This document shows, piece after piece, positions 42,643 through 51,478 of a stretch of DNA of 64,000 nucleotides. Source of the stretch: Bacteroidia bacterium (GTDB lineage Bacteria > Bacteroidota > Bacteroidia > 2-12-FULL-35-15); the NCBI GenBank assembly GCA_030654175.1, contig JAURXZ010000006.1, positions 62,001-126,000 on the forward strand, given 5' to 3'. The position numbers and the translations under genes are program-made. The notes under the pieces were generated by a model. It saw only the letters and a program-made list of their open reading frames with translations, made no database searches and was not told the DNA's origin. The first letter of the stretch is position 1. Each line of letters opens with the position of its first letter.

Positions 42643-43788
42643 ATGAGATACAACTTTCTTATTTTGATAGCTTTGATACTTGTCTTTCAAATCACACAAG
42701 CGCAGAATTATCCTGCATTTGGACCGGAAAAAGATGTAACTGTTACCGGTTTGAACTTTGATGCGATGGAGCTTTTCATTTCTCCTGATGGGAACACTCT
42801 TTTTTTTAATTCGCTTAATTCAGGCGGAAATACCAATCTATACTACGCTTCAAAAATTGATGATACCACATTTACCTATCAGGGATTGCTGGGAGGTTGT
42901 TATGACTCTTCTCCAAACCATTTAGATGCCGTTGCTTCCATGGATTCCTTAAATAACTTCTTTTGGATTTCGGTCCGCAATTACCCGGCAGTATTTGAAA
43001 ATCTGCATCGTGGGATATACTCAGCCGGTAATGTTTCAGGCATCACAAGGGTTTATGGAGACTTTAATATATTTACTCCCAGTTGGTTAATTATGGATGG
43101 TACAATAAATTATCAGGGCAATCTGCTTTATTATAACAATGCTTACTTTAACAATTGTACCTACGGAATGCCCTGTAAGGCGAGGCTTGGTGTCGCTCAA
43201 AAAGTAAATGATTCAACATTTAATAAACTTTCAAATACAGAAGCTATTTTCGCAAATGTAAACGATACCAATTACTTAGTTTATGCTCCACAAATTACAA
43301 AAGATGGTTTTGAGCTATATTTTACAAGAATTTTAAATTCAACTGTAAATTCAGAAATTTGCGTGTCGGTGAGGAACAGTCTTTCAGCCCCTTTTAGTCT
43401 GCCTTTTGTGATCCATTCCAATAATGGTTTTGTTCCGGAGGCACCAACTTTAACTACCGACAAACAGAAAATGTATTACCACCAAAAAGATGGTTCCGGA
43501 GTTTTTAAAATTAATATGCGTTATCGAACTTCTTCTACGGGAATAAACAAATTTTCCTCCACTCAAGACTTTGAACTATTTCCAAATCCGACAACTAATA
43601 GTATCAATATAACTGTTCCAAATCCAAATGATAAATATGAAATTGAAATCCATTCTCCTCTAGGACAGCTAATTTTGAAGACATCTGCAACAAGCACTGT
43701 TGATATTGAACATTTACCAAAAGGAATTTATTTTCTGACGGTGAATCAAAATAATAAAAAAGTAACAAAAAAAATAATAAAACAATAA
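42643..43788 (+). CDS. Secreted T9SS type A protein with PD40-like segments
   Basis: The 381-aa protein has a signal peptide (RYNFLILIALILVFQITQAQ). PD40-type blades such as MELFISPDGNTLFFNSLNSG and PQITKDGFELYFTRILNS suggest a small beta-propeller. The C-terminus is a type A sorting domain with FELFPNPTTNSINITVPNP and LPKGIYFLTVNQN. No catalytic motif. It could follow ywbE in the same transcript. Confidence 0.78.
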   Translation: MRYNFLILIALILVFQITQAQNYPAFGPEKDVTVTGLNFDAMELFISPDGNTLFFNSLNSGGNTNLYYASKIDDTTFTYQGLLGGCYDSSPNHLDAVASMDSLNNFFWISVRNYPAVFENLHRGIYSAGNVSGITRVYGDFNIFTPSWLIMDGTINYQGNLLYYNNAYFNNCTYGMPCKARLGVAQKVNDSTFNKLSNTEAIFANVNDTNYLVYAPQITKDGFELYFTRILNSTVNSEICVSVRNSLSAPFSLPFVIHSNNGFVPEAPTLTTDKQKMYYHQKDGSGVFKINMRYRTSSTGINKFSSTQDFELFPNPTTNSINITVPNPNDKYEIEIHSPLGQLILKTSATSTVDIEHLPKGIYFLTVNQNNKKVTKKIIKQ

Positions 43789-44118
43789 ACTCCTGATCTT
43801 ATAAACAGAATTTAATTGATACAAAAAGTATGGATGCGATAAAAATTTAAATGAATTTAAGTTGTACCATTCTGCTCAGGCTTTCCCATTTTTTTGTATA
43901 TTTGATTCTTATTATGAGAAAAAATTTCGCAAAAATAACTTTCAAATTCCTGCCCTGGGTAGCCCTACCCGGTTTGTGATTTTTAATTGAATACTCTTAA
44001 TCAGAACGTAGAATTTTTGCAGTAAAAAATCTCCCTTTATCATAAGACATTTGCCTTATCTGCGTTCCATCAACATTAAAAAATTATTAAATAATTTCAC
44101 ATTCTTAAATAAATTTTC
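43789..44118. other. 330-base intergenic stretch with a TATATTTG box and short palindrome
   Basis: TATATTTG at 43897-43904 fits a -7 promoter box. It precedes a 21-codon ORF at 43914-43979 whose last codons overlap a palindrome, TGGGTAGCCCTACCCG. The promoter more likely serves the gene at 44119 through a leader of about 200 bases. No RNA family was recognised. Confidence 0.35.
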
Positions 44119-45279
44119 ATGAAAAAAATTATTGTATTAGGTGCCGGCATGGTAGGTAGTGCCATGGCTATTGACTTAGCAAAAAAGCACAGTGTAACAG
44201 TTGCTGATTTGAGCGACAAAGCATTGGAAAAATTAAAACAAAAAAATCAAAGCATAAGTACTCTTCAACTGAACGCCAAAGACAAAGCGTTATTAATTTC
44301 AGCAATTACGCCTTTTGATATTGTAGTTTGTGCAGTACCGGGTTTTATGGGATTCGAAACCCTTAAAACGATTATTGAAACAGGTAAAAATGTGGTTGAT
44401 ATTTCTTTCTTCCCTGAAAACTCTCTTGATCTGGATGCATTGGCAAAACAAAAAGGAGTTACTGCAATTGTTGATTGTGGTGTAGCTCCGGGAATGGACA
44501 ATATCATTTTAGGATATTATAACGAAAAAATGAAACTTACTGATTTTGAATGTTTGGTGGGTGGATTACCTAAAGTAAAAAAATGGCCGTTTAATTATAA
44601 AGCTCCTTTTTCACCTATTGATGTGATCGAAGAATATACACGTCCTGCACGTTATGTAGAAAATGGCAAGATAATTACTAAACCTGCTATGTCGGATATT
44701 GAACACATAGAAATGGATGGCGTAGGAACACTTGAAACATTTAATTCAGATGGATTACGCTCGATCATTTTCACAATGCCGCACATTCAGAATATGAAAG
44801 AGAAAACGATGCGTTACCCCGGGCACATTGAAAAAGTGCTCGCTTTGCGCGATTCAGGTTTTCTTAGTAAAGAACCAATACAGGTAAATGGTGTTGATAT
44901 TGTGCCTTTGGACTTTACCTCTAAAGTTTTATTCAACGATTGGAAATTAGGTGAAACAGAAGAAGAAATCACTGTAATGCGCGTTACTTTGATAGGTGAT
45001 GAAAATGGGGTAACTAAAAAAGTATCTTATCATTTACATGATGAATACAATAAAGAAACTCAAACATCTTCAATGGCACGTACAACGGGTTATACTGCAA
45101 CCGCTGGTGTTAACCTTGTATTGGAAAATCTTTTCACCGAAAAAGGTGTTTTCCCTCCTGAGTTGGTTAGTAAACAAGCTGTTTGTTTTAACCACTTTAT
45201 AAATTATTTAAAAGAAAGAGGAGTTCATTATCGTAAAGAAGAAACAATCATAAAAAGTACGCTAAAAGCCACTAACTAA
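44119..45279 (+). CDS. Saccharopine dehydrogenase family oxidoreductase
   Basis: The 386-aa protein has an N-terminal Rossmann fold (KKIIVLGAGMVGSAMAIDLA) and the saccharopine dehydrogenase core, with VVDISFFPENSLDLDALAKQ and GVTAIVDCGVAPGMDNIIL. The C-terminal part includes EEITVMRVTLIGDENGVTKK. Family members act on saccharopine, carboxynorspermidine or related amino acids with NAD(P); lysine metabolism is most likely but unproven. An intrinsic terminator follows. Confidence 0.87.
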   Translation: MKKIIVLGAGMVGSAMAIDLAKKHSVTVADLSDKALEKLKQKNQSISTLQLNAKDKALLISAITPFDIVVCAVPGFMGFETLKTIIETGKNVVDISFFPENSLDLDALAKQKGVTAIVDCGVAPGMDNIILGYYNEKMKLTDFECLVGGLPKVKKWPFNYKAPFSPIDVIEEYTRPARYVENGKIITKPAMSDIEHIEMDGVGTLETFNSDGLRSIIFTMPHIQNMKEKTMRYPGHIEKVLALRDSGFLSKEPIQVNGVDIVPLDFTSKVLFNDWKLGETEEEITVMRVTLIGDENGVTKKVSYHLHDEYNKETQTSSMARTTGYTATAGVNLVLENLFTEKGVFPPELVSKQAVCFNHFINYLKERGVHYRKEETIIKSTLKATN

Positions 45280-45346
45280 GAGGATCAATAAGAATTGATT
45301 TCTTCTTTTACAAGAGTATCTTGATAAATTTTAAAATGTAAAAAAA

Positions 45347-45375
45347 ACATCTCCATAAACGAGATGTTTTTTTTA
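45347..45375. terminator. Intrinsic terminator after the saccharopine dehydrogenase gene
   Basis: ACATCTC and GAGATGT pair around CATAAAC with T-runs on both sides, so it could work on both strands. Confidence 0.8.
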
Positions 45376-45633
45376 TTTATAATTCAACCGGCCTATTCTT
45401 TGCAAACTCAAAAAAATCGCTTCCAAAAAAATGTGGACACGTACGTTACACCATTTCATCTATTGGTAACAGGCTTTCCCAATACAGAAATAAATAAAAA
45501 GTAAGATCTTCAACACTTTGGGCATTAGCATTCACAAAATGTGTGAATGATGTAATCTATTTGAAAAGTTATGTAACTCTTTTGAAATCAACTACACCCA
45601 CCTTTGTTGCATAATTATTAATCACAATTAGAA
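45376..45633. other. Intergenic stretch with no recognised feature
   Basis: Apart from the terminator just before it, the 354-base gap 45280-45633 holds only low-complexity AT-rich sequence. CACCTTTG near 45600 is an imperfect -7-like box for the next gene. Confidence 0.3.
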
Positions 45634-45879
45634 ATGGAAAAAAATCAAAACAACCTGAATTTTCATCAAGGTGAAAACAAATTGAATCAACCATCAGCAG
45701 GAAAAGAAAGAGAAAACCCGCAAGTAAACCCGGGAAACCCACTTCCAAATAAACCTGAAAAAAATAATCCAACAAAACCTGATATTGAGAATGATCCGAC
45801 AAAATCAAGACCCGGTGGAAATGAACCTCAAAAAAACGATCCGACAAGAATTGCCGAACCAAGTCCGGCAAAAAACTGA
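45634..45879 (+). CDS. Small Asn/Pro/Lys-rich disordered protein
   Basis: This 81-aa protein has no signal peptide or hydrophobic segment. It is a chain of short polar phrases such as NPGNPLPNKPEKNNPTKPD and NDPTKSRPGG, so it is almost certainly disordered. Its codon use looks like that of neighbouring genes. The family is not recognised; small proteins of this type recur in Bacteroidota and may be stress related, which is only an impression. Confidence 0.5.
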   Translation: MEKNQNNLNFHQGENKLNQPSAGKERENPQVNPGNPLPNKPEKNNPTKPDIENDPTKSRPGGNEPQKNDPTRIAEPSPAKN

Positions 45880-45959
45880 GTGAATAAAAAAAATTATAAC
45901 TTCTTGTACTCCCCTTTATACCGTTGTGAAAATTAATTCACAATTTAAATTAAAATAAA

Positions 45960-46301
45960 ATGGCAACTATAGTAAAAGCAGCGAAAGCGGTAAAAAAAGT
46001 AAAAGCAGTAAAACCAGTGAAAGCTGTGAAAGCGTTAAAAACAGTGAAAGCAGCGAAAACTGTTAAAGCTGTTAAAACAGTAAAAAAAGTGGAAGCGGAG
46101 AAAAAAAATGTTTCTCCTGTTAAAAATCTAAAAAAGATCGAAGACCACATTAAATCCGCTAAACACCATGAAGAAGCGGCAAAGCATCATCGTGAAACGG
46201 TTAAACATTATGAAGCAGGAAGTCATGAGAAAGCAAAAGAAAGCACAATGAAAGCTCATGGCATTCTTTCTTTTTTAACAAAATTGTGGGGCAAAATTTA
46301 A
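45960..46301 (+). CDS. Histone-H1-like protein with VKA tripeptide repeats
   Basis: The first 45 residues are a run of VKA/VKT-type triplets, as in AVKPVKAVKALKTVKAAKTV, encoded by an imperfect 9-base DNA repeat. The second half is a His/Lys/Glu-rich helix, KSAKHHEEAAKHHRETVKHY, followed by EKAKESTMKAHG. The total is 113 aa. Lys-rich alanine-valine arrays are typical of bacterial H1-like nucleoid proteins. The His-rich half could bind metal. Function inferred only from composition. Confidence 0.6.
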   Translation: MATIVKAAKAVKKVKAVKPVKAVKALKTVKAAKTVKAVKTVKKVEAEKKNVSPVKNLKKIEDHIKSAKHHEEAAKHHRETVKHYEAGSHEKAKESTMKAHGILSFLTKLWGKI

Positions 46302-46399
46302 ATTTATTTAGCTTGTAGAATTAAAGCCGATGGATAATTATTCATCGGCATAAATTCTGTTTTTTATCTTGAAAACTGACTTGTATAGGCACATTAAAT

Positions 46400-47116
46400 T
46401 TACTCAAGCAATAAATCACAAAACCAAAAACCTTTAGTGGCGGGCTTATCTAAAAGCAAATCAGAAGTTTTTATTTCCAAAGGTTTGTATATTTTTTCTC
46501 CAATTTTAAATTTTATTGGCATTTTAAAAATGGGGCCATCAAAGCAAAAGCTATGGTATTCGCCATTTTCACCACAAGGATCTATATTATTTTGAAGTGT
46601 TTTTATAAATTCTTTAGTTATCTCCTCTCCCACCCTATGTTTACCCATGTAGGTATCATTTACGCAACAGGTAATAGTTCTAAAATTTTCTGCTAAAAAT
46701 TCATGGATCAATTCTCCTGTATCTCTTTTCCACAAAGGAAATTCAGCGGTCAATCCAATTTTTGATAAATTACTTTCGCGATAAGCCCGAAGATCTTCAA
46801 GAAAAATATCACCGAAAATTACTTTACTTACTCCTTCTGATTTATATTTCAAAAGTAAGGTTTCCATATTTTGCTCATACTCGGTATTGGTACCTTCGCT
46901 TACAAACATTTTTAGCAAAGGCAGGCCTATCGAAGCAGCTTGTTTATCCAACAACTCTTCACGAACGCCATGCATCGAAACTCTTTTAAATTTAGCATTT
47001 AAAGTTGTGAGCAAAGCCACAACTTCGTATTTATTTTCTTGTAATACTTTATGTAAAGCCAGCGCAGAGTCTTTACCTCCACTCCAGCAAAAGATAACTT
47101 TTGGTTTTATTATCAT
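46400..47116 (-). CDS. Dph6-like ATP_bind_4 family protein (adenine nucleotide alpha hydrolase fold)
   Basis: The start at 47116 (M30 of the track ORF) gives IIKPKVIFCWSGGKDSALAL, with the PP-loop SGGKDS at residues 12-17. The upstream residues in the track are encoded by a decayed repeat. VIFGDIFLEDLRAYRESNLS and GENGEYHSFCFDGPIF are the family's conserved blocks. Eukaryotic Dph6 amidates diphthine; bacteria lack diphthamide, so the bacterial substrate is different and unknown. It lies downstream of the B12 operon on the same strand and might be part of it. Confidence 0.82.
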   Translation of the reverse strand: MIIKPKVIFCWSGGKDSALALHKVLQENKYEVVALLTTLNAKFKRVSMHGVREELLDKQAASIGLPLLKMFVSEGTNTEYEQNMETLLLKYKSEGVSKVIFGDIFLEDLRAYRESNLSKIGLTAEFPLWKRDTGELIHEFLAENFRTITCCVNDTYMGKHRVGEEITKEFIKTLQNNIDPCGENGEYHSFCFDGPIFKMPIKFKIGEKIYKPLEIKTSDLLLDKPATKGFWFCDLLLE

Positions 47117-47261
47117 ATTTCTAACAAAAAGACCTTGCACATTTTTGACTGCGCTCAAGCTCACATAGCGGGATGTTACTTTGAGCCAAGCTAAAATATG
47201 CAAGGTTGTTTATTTTTTTAAAATCAAATTGCTTTCTTGTATTTGAGAGTATTAATGTTTG

Positions 47262-48344
47262 TTACTTGAAACAGAAATTACCCGGAATTACACCAACTGT
47301 AAAGCTATCAACAGCAACTCCAGTTGTGTTGTACCTTATCACTTTTCCGTTACTGGAAAAATTACCTGCGTCAGAGCCGTAGAAATAATCATTGGTAGGA
47401 TCAATACCTAAACCATAAAAATTTCTGTTGATAGTTGCCGTTGTATTTAATACAGTGGCAGTGGAAAGCTGAGAATACACTTTACCATCATAAGAATAAT
47501 ACAAAGTAGTTTTTGAATTATTAATAACCAGGTTTAAAGGTTGTGAATAAATTGATGCAAATGGCAATGTCAGATCAACAGTATTTGTTGATGCATCAAT
47601 ACGCACTAATTGACCTAATTTTACAAGGTTAGTAGCCGGATAAGGCGCATATTGTCCACTGCACAATACCCAGATTTTTCCGCTGGCATCAACTTTTATG
47701 TTCTTCGGATTTGCACCAACAGTTATCGTTGTAACAACAGCGTTTGTGGTAGCATCAATAACAGTAACAACACTGTCGTTATCATATCCACCACTGCAGG
47801 TTACATACACATTGTTACCAACCTTTACCATTCCTTCAGCACCTTTTCCAGTATTAATAGTTGCGGTAACAGTTTTAGTGTTTAGATCCACTACTTTTAT
47901 TGCACCATTAATACCACCTGTACCCCATTCTGAAATATATCCTTTGCTATTATCTATTCCTAAAAAATTACGTGGATTTGTTAATCCGCTAATCACACCA
48001 TTACTTGCAAAGGTGCTGCCATCCACTATTTCTACCTTACCGGCATTATTCACTACTATATACCCTTTCCCGTTAAAAATCTCCATCGACTGAACAACAT
48101 TACCTAATGGATAACTATTTTTTACCTCAAAAATGTCATTAGTTACACCTGAAGTACTTCTGTTATAAAAACTTATAGTACCAGTGCCACTCCCATAAGG
48201 GCCTTCATTACTAATGAATACACCGTTATCATACGCTCCCCCAACAGGAGCTGGTGTCGGAACTTCCGGGTCATCTTTTTTACAGCTTGTAAATGTGATC
48301 GCTAAAGCCAATGCGCTTAAATTAAATAGTGTTTTTGTTTTCAT
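47262..48344 (-). CDS. Surface lipoprotein, seven-bladed beta-propeller (YncE-like), BtuG-like by context
   Basis: The 360-aa protein has a lipoprotein signal (NLSALALAITFTSC) and YVTN-like blades such as VVTVIDATTNAVVTTITVGA and KVVDLNTKTVTATINTGKGA. It directly follows a BtuB-like receptor gene with a gap of about 90 bases and is under the same cobalamin riboswitch. BtuG in Bacteroides is a surface beta-propeller lipoprotein that binds B12 and hands it to BtuB; this protein has the same fold class and setting. Function is inferred, since sequence similarity to BtuG was not tested. Confidence 0.75.
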   Translation of the reverse strand: MKTKTLFNLSALALAITFTSCKKDDPEVPTPAPVGGAYDNGVFISNEGPYGSGTGTISFYNRSTSGVTNDIFEVKNSYPLGNVVQSMEIFNGKGYIVVNNAGKVEIVDGSTFASNGVISGLTNPRNFLGIDNSKGYISEWGTGGINGAIKVVDLNTKTVTATINTGKGAEGMVKVGNNVYVTCSGGYDNDSVVTVIDATTNAVVTTITVGANPKNIKVDASGKIWVLCSGQYAPYPATNLVKLGQLVRIDASTNTVDLTLPFASIYSQPLNLVINNSKTTLYYSYDGKVYSQLSTATVLNTTATINRNFYGLGIDPTNDYFYGSDAGNFSSNGKVIRYNTTGVAVDSFTVGVIPGNFCFK

Positions 48345-48349
48345 TTTTA

Positions 48350-48440
48350 TTGTTGTTAGATGTTAGATATTAGATTTAGTTGTTAGTTGTTAGTTGTTAG
48401 TGCATTTTCAATTGTCAATTATCAATTATCAATTATCAAT
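48350..48440. repeat. Word array (TAGTTGTTAGTTGTTAG / ATTATCAATTATCAATT)
   Basis: TTGTTAGATGTTAGATATTAG leads into TTAGTTGTTAGTTGTTAG and then TCAATTATCAATTATCAATT. It fills the gap between the propeller and receptor genes of the B12 operon. Confidence 0.65.
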
Positions 48441-50370
48441 TCCTTTTATTCTGTTGATTAAAATAAACGGTTGCACCAAATTGACAATTAAATAAAGGCA
48501 TTGCTCTATATGCCACAACCTGGTATGTTTCCTGCCAAATATTATTTAATTGGGCAAATACTTTTATTTTTAAAGTATTCCATCCAAAGGTTTGTGCAAC
48601 ATTCAAATTCCCAACAGAATAGGGCTTTAAATAGGACGTATTATCAGATGTTGTATATCTATACCCTGTATACACCTGAGTATAGCTGATAGAAGTGGCC
48701 CTATAGAAGAGAGAAAGATTACATTGTCCGTTTTGTATTGGAACATAGATCAACTGTTGGCCTAATGCTGCATCGTTTATTGTTGTTGATCTTTCATTGG
48801 TTGATAAAACATAATTATACATTCCGGATAATTGCACTTTAAATTTTCTAATCGTATAATTCACGTTTACCTTATATTCAAGCCCACGAGACCATACCTG
48901 CAAAACATTGGCAGGCGTCCAACTATTATATTGATCAGGTAACCAAAGTATCCAATCATCAATAGTCCGGTTAAAGGCGGTTGCACCTAATTCCCACCCA
49001 ATTTGTTTATAACTAGAACTATGAATTAAACTTAATTCTTCAGCCCATCCACTTTCCGGTTTTAAATTTGGATTTCCTTGTGCACCCTGCCCTGCCCAAT
49101 ACAGATCATTAAATGTTGGTAAACGATAATGTTTTGAAACATTTCCTTTTAATATAATAAGTTTAAATAATTTCCCTTCAAAACCAACAGATGAAGTAAA
49201 AGGAATTTCTTTATTTTCAATAAATTCCTGACGTGCACTGATCACAGCATTCCAGTTATTTTTGGCAGTATGAACCTTATAACTTCCAAACAATGCGGTT
49301 CTGTTTTCGGAAGGATTTTTTAAATAATCAGGTGTACTTGCCTCGCTGTAGGTATTGTTAATACCGATATTTATCAGATCAAATTTTGTGATAGTAAACC
49401 TGGTCTCAACTTCTGAAATTGCGTTTTTTGTCCGGCTTTTTGAATCTTCATTGATCATAGAATCTTTAAATTTCAATCCTTCATCAAAATAAGCGAAGCG
49501 GGCTAAAATGGTTAATTTCTTTCCTGTTCGTTGCCATTCAGTAGTAGCTCTGTATGATTCATCTTTTTGATTGGATATATTACTATTTTGGGTCATTGAG
49601 GGTGGAATGTTCCTATCACTGAACTGATACCAAAAACGGGTATTTATTTTTTGATTTGAATTTATCTGAAAATAATTTTCCTGAAGTAAGCCTTTTTGTT
49701 TTAATTCTGCATTCGATTGTTTTTGTTCGGGTTTACCATATTGGGCAGTATTGATAAATGGAAAATCGTTTTTTGCATCGTGATTAAAAACCTTGAAGGA
49801 AGTAACGAATCGTTTTTTGCTTATTTCAAAACTTGCCTGTTGTTGTTTATCCGAAAAACTACCAAAAGCAATAGTTGCGGAAGCAGAAATTCCTTTATCA
49901 AATTGACTTGTATTGTTCAAATGAATAGTTCCTCCAACAGCCCCACTACCCCACAAGGCGCCAGATGCTCCATACTGCAACTTAACATCATTCAAAAAGT
50001 TAGTTGGTATTAGTGACAGATCTAATTGTCCAAGCATCGGACTTTGTAAATTAAATCCGTTCCATAAAACTGCGGTGTGGCTAGCTCCTGAACCTCTAAA
50101 AGAGCTTGATGCCAAGCTTCCTAAACCGTATGATTTAATAAAAACCTGGCTTCGGTTAGCGAGCAGATCTGCTAAATTACCTGCAGAATTTTGATCAAGA
50201 AGGCTGCTATCAATTGTTTCAGATTTGTTTCCGGAAGAAAAAGTTGATTGTCGGGAGGAGGATACTTCAACAACAGACAACTGTTTTACAGTATCCATGC
50301 GCAGTTGAGCAAAGCCTGTAAAGGCAAGCAAAAAGGAACAAACAAATAAATTAATTTTAAACAAATTCAT
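48436..50370 (-). CDS. btuB: TonB-dependent receptor, BtuB-like (B12 uptake)
   Basis: The 644-aa protein has a signal peptide (FKINLFVCSFLLAFTGFAQ) and a TonB box region with LSVVEVSS. The plug includes GNLADLLANRSQVFIKSYGL and LGSLASSSFRGSGASHTAVL; the barrel ends FNCQFGATVYFNQQNKRN. It lacks a CarboxypepD_reg domain and is shorter than the 21372 receptor, which fits BtuB-like transporters. A cobalamin riboswitch directly upstream makes B12 or a related corrinoid the likely ligand. Confidence 0.87.
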   Translation of the reverse strand: MNLFKINLFVCSFLLAFTGFAQLRMDTVKQLSVVEVSSSRQSTFSSGNKSETIDSSLLDQNSAGNLADLLANRSQVFIKSYGLGSLASSSFRGSGASHTAVLWNGFNLQSPMLGQLDLSLIPTNFLNDVKLQYGASGALWGSGAVGGTIHLNNTSQFDKGISASATIAFGSFSDKQQQASFEISKKRFVTSFKVFNHDAKNDFPFINTAQYGKPEQKQSNAELKQKGLLQENYFQINSNQKINTRFWYQFSDRNIPPSMTQNSNISNQKDESYRATTEWQRTGKKLTILARFAYFDEGLKFKDSMINEDSKSRTKNAISEVETRFTITKFDLINIGINNTYSEASTPDYLKNPSENRTALFGSYKVHTAKNNWNAVISARQEFIENKEIPFTSSVGFEGKLFKLIILKGNVSKHYRLPTFNDLYWAGQGAQGNPNLKPESGWAEELSLIHSSSYKQIGWELGATAFNRTIDDWILWLPDQYNSWTPANVLQVWSRGLEYKVNVNYTIRKFKVQLSGMYNYVLSTNERSTTINDAALGQQLIYVPIQNGQCNLSLFYRATSISYTQVYTGYRYTTSDNTSYLKPYSVGNLNVAQTFGWNTLKIKVFAQLNNIWQETYQVVAYRAMPLFNCQFGATVYFNQQNKRN

Positions 50371-50484
50371 TACAAACGATTAAGCGTTAGCTAAAATCAT
50401 TGGCAACAAACGGTAAAATTGAATGGATAGAAAAATGTTAACCTATTTATCTATTCTTCGCCTTTTCTCCGAAAGCTACAAATG

Positions 50485-50742
50485 GTAATGCAAATGGCAG
50501 GTCTTCTGACTTGTTCTGTTTTTAACGCCTTCCCGTCTTTAGATGAATCAAGATAAAAGAATCAAGATTTAAGACAGTGGCAAAATGAATGTTAAAAAAA
50601 TATTTAGAAAAAGTTAACTTCAAAGTGATATATAAAGCAAACTTTACAACTTTGAACTTTAAACTTTAAACTAAATAAGAACTTACAGCATCGGGAAATG
50701 TTCAGGATTATACCTGATTCCCTTTTAATTCCTCAAAATGAA
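50485..50742 (-). promoter_or_regulatory. Cobalamin (B12) riboswitch upstream of btuB
   Basis: On the minus strand the conserved core is visible: GGGAATCAGGTATAATCCTG, then CATTTCCCGATGCTGTAAG, later GCCACTGTC, GACGGGAAGGCG and finally AGTCAGAAGACCTGCC. These match the family's GGGAA..GGT..AATCC, CCCGC.ACTGTA, GCCACTG and GTCAG.AGACCTGCC boxes. Between CTGTA and GCCACTG there are about 100 bases, containing a word array. It should switch off receptor expression when B12 is abundant. Confidence 0.9.
50640..50680 (-). repeat. Word array inside the cobalamin riboswitch
   Basis: CAACTTTGAACTTTAAACTT then TAAACTAAATAAG lies in the peripheral variable region of the aptamer. The same words fill the gap at 57329-57480. 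Confidence 0.7.
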
Positions 50743-50758
50743 GAAACCAATTGCGGAA

Positions 50759-50766
50759 CAAATGTA
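50759..50766 (-). promoter_or_regulatory. -7 promoter box of the B12 operon
   Basis: TACATTTG on the minus strand matches TAnnTTTG and lies about 17 bases upstream of the riboswitch core, which gives a leader starting close to the aptamer. Confidence 0.55.
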
Positions 50767-50822
50767 TAAAAATAATTCAATTAGAATCATGACTAAAAAT
50801 TAACTTTGCTAAAATTCAGATC

Positions 50823-51359
50823 ATGTCACAGCAAAACAAATTCATTTACATCGCCTACAATAAGCCTGTTGGCATTGTTTGTACCACAGAAAAAATTGAA
50901 GGCAATATTATTGATGCCATCAAACATCCCGAAAGAATTATTCCTATTGGAAGATTAGATAAGGATTCGGAAGGATTGATCTTACTTACCAATGACAGTA
51001 GCATTATTAACAAGATCATCCATCCCGATTTTGAACACGAAAAAGAATATTTGGTAACACTTAATTTACCATTGAGAAATCAGTTTTTAAAAGAGTTGGC
51101 TGAAGGAGTTAATATTGGTGATGCAATTACCAAGCCTTGTAAAATAAAAGCGGAGCCAAATGCAAGACGGATATTCAGAATTGTTCTGAAACAGGGCTTG
51201 AACAGGCAAATACGCAGAATGTGTAATGTATTTAAATACCAGGTAATAAAATTAGAGCGGGTACGAATAATGAATATCAAATTGGGAAAATTAAAAACAG
51301 GGGAATGGCGGGATCTATCAGAAGATGAATTAAATGAACTGGTTGGTCAATTGAAATAA
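50823..51359 (+). CDS. RsuA/RluE/RluF-type rRNA pseudouridine synthase
   Basis: The 178-aa protein lacks the N-terminal S4 domain. The catalytic motif is PIGRLDKDSEGLILLTND with the nucleophilic Asp; KEYLVTLNLPLRNQFLKEL and GLNRQIRRMCNVFKYQVIKL follow. The sequence is closest in feel to RluE/RluF, which modify 23S rRNA. It isomerises uridine to pseudouridine. The gene is a single unit ended by a terminator. Confidence 0.9.
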   Translation: MSQQNKFIYIAYNKPVGIVCTTEKIEGNIIDAIKHPERIIPIGRLDKDSEGLILLTNDSSIINKIIHPDFEHEKEYLVTLNLPLRNQFLKELAEGVNIGDAITKPCKIKAEPNARRIFRIVLKQGLNRQIRRMCNVFKYQVIKLERVRIMNIKLGKLKTGEWRDLSEDELNELVGQLK

Positions 51360-51423
51360 AAAAAAATATCTCCAATTTTGAATGGTATTTACGGAAAAAT
51401 TAAAAGAGTAAATCAAATGGAAT

Positions 51424-51464
51424 AAAAAAAATCCCCTGCTTAAAATAAGCAGGGGATTTTTTTA
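51424..51464. terminator. Bidirectional intrinsic terminator between convergent genes
   Basis: ATCCCCTGCTTA and TAAGCAGGGGAT pair around AAA, with A7 before and T7 after. It serves the pseudouridine synthase (plus) and the outer membrane protein (minus). Confidence 0.9.
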
Positions 51465-51478
51465 TAATCTAATTATTT

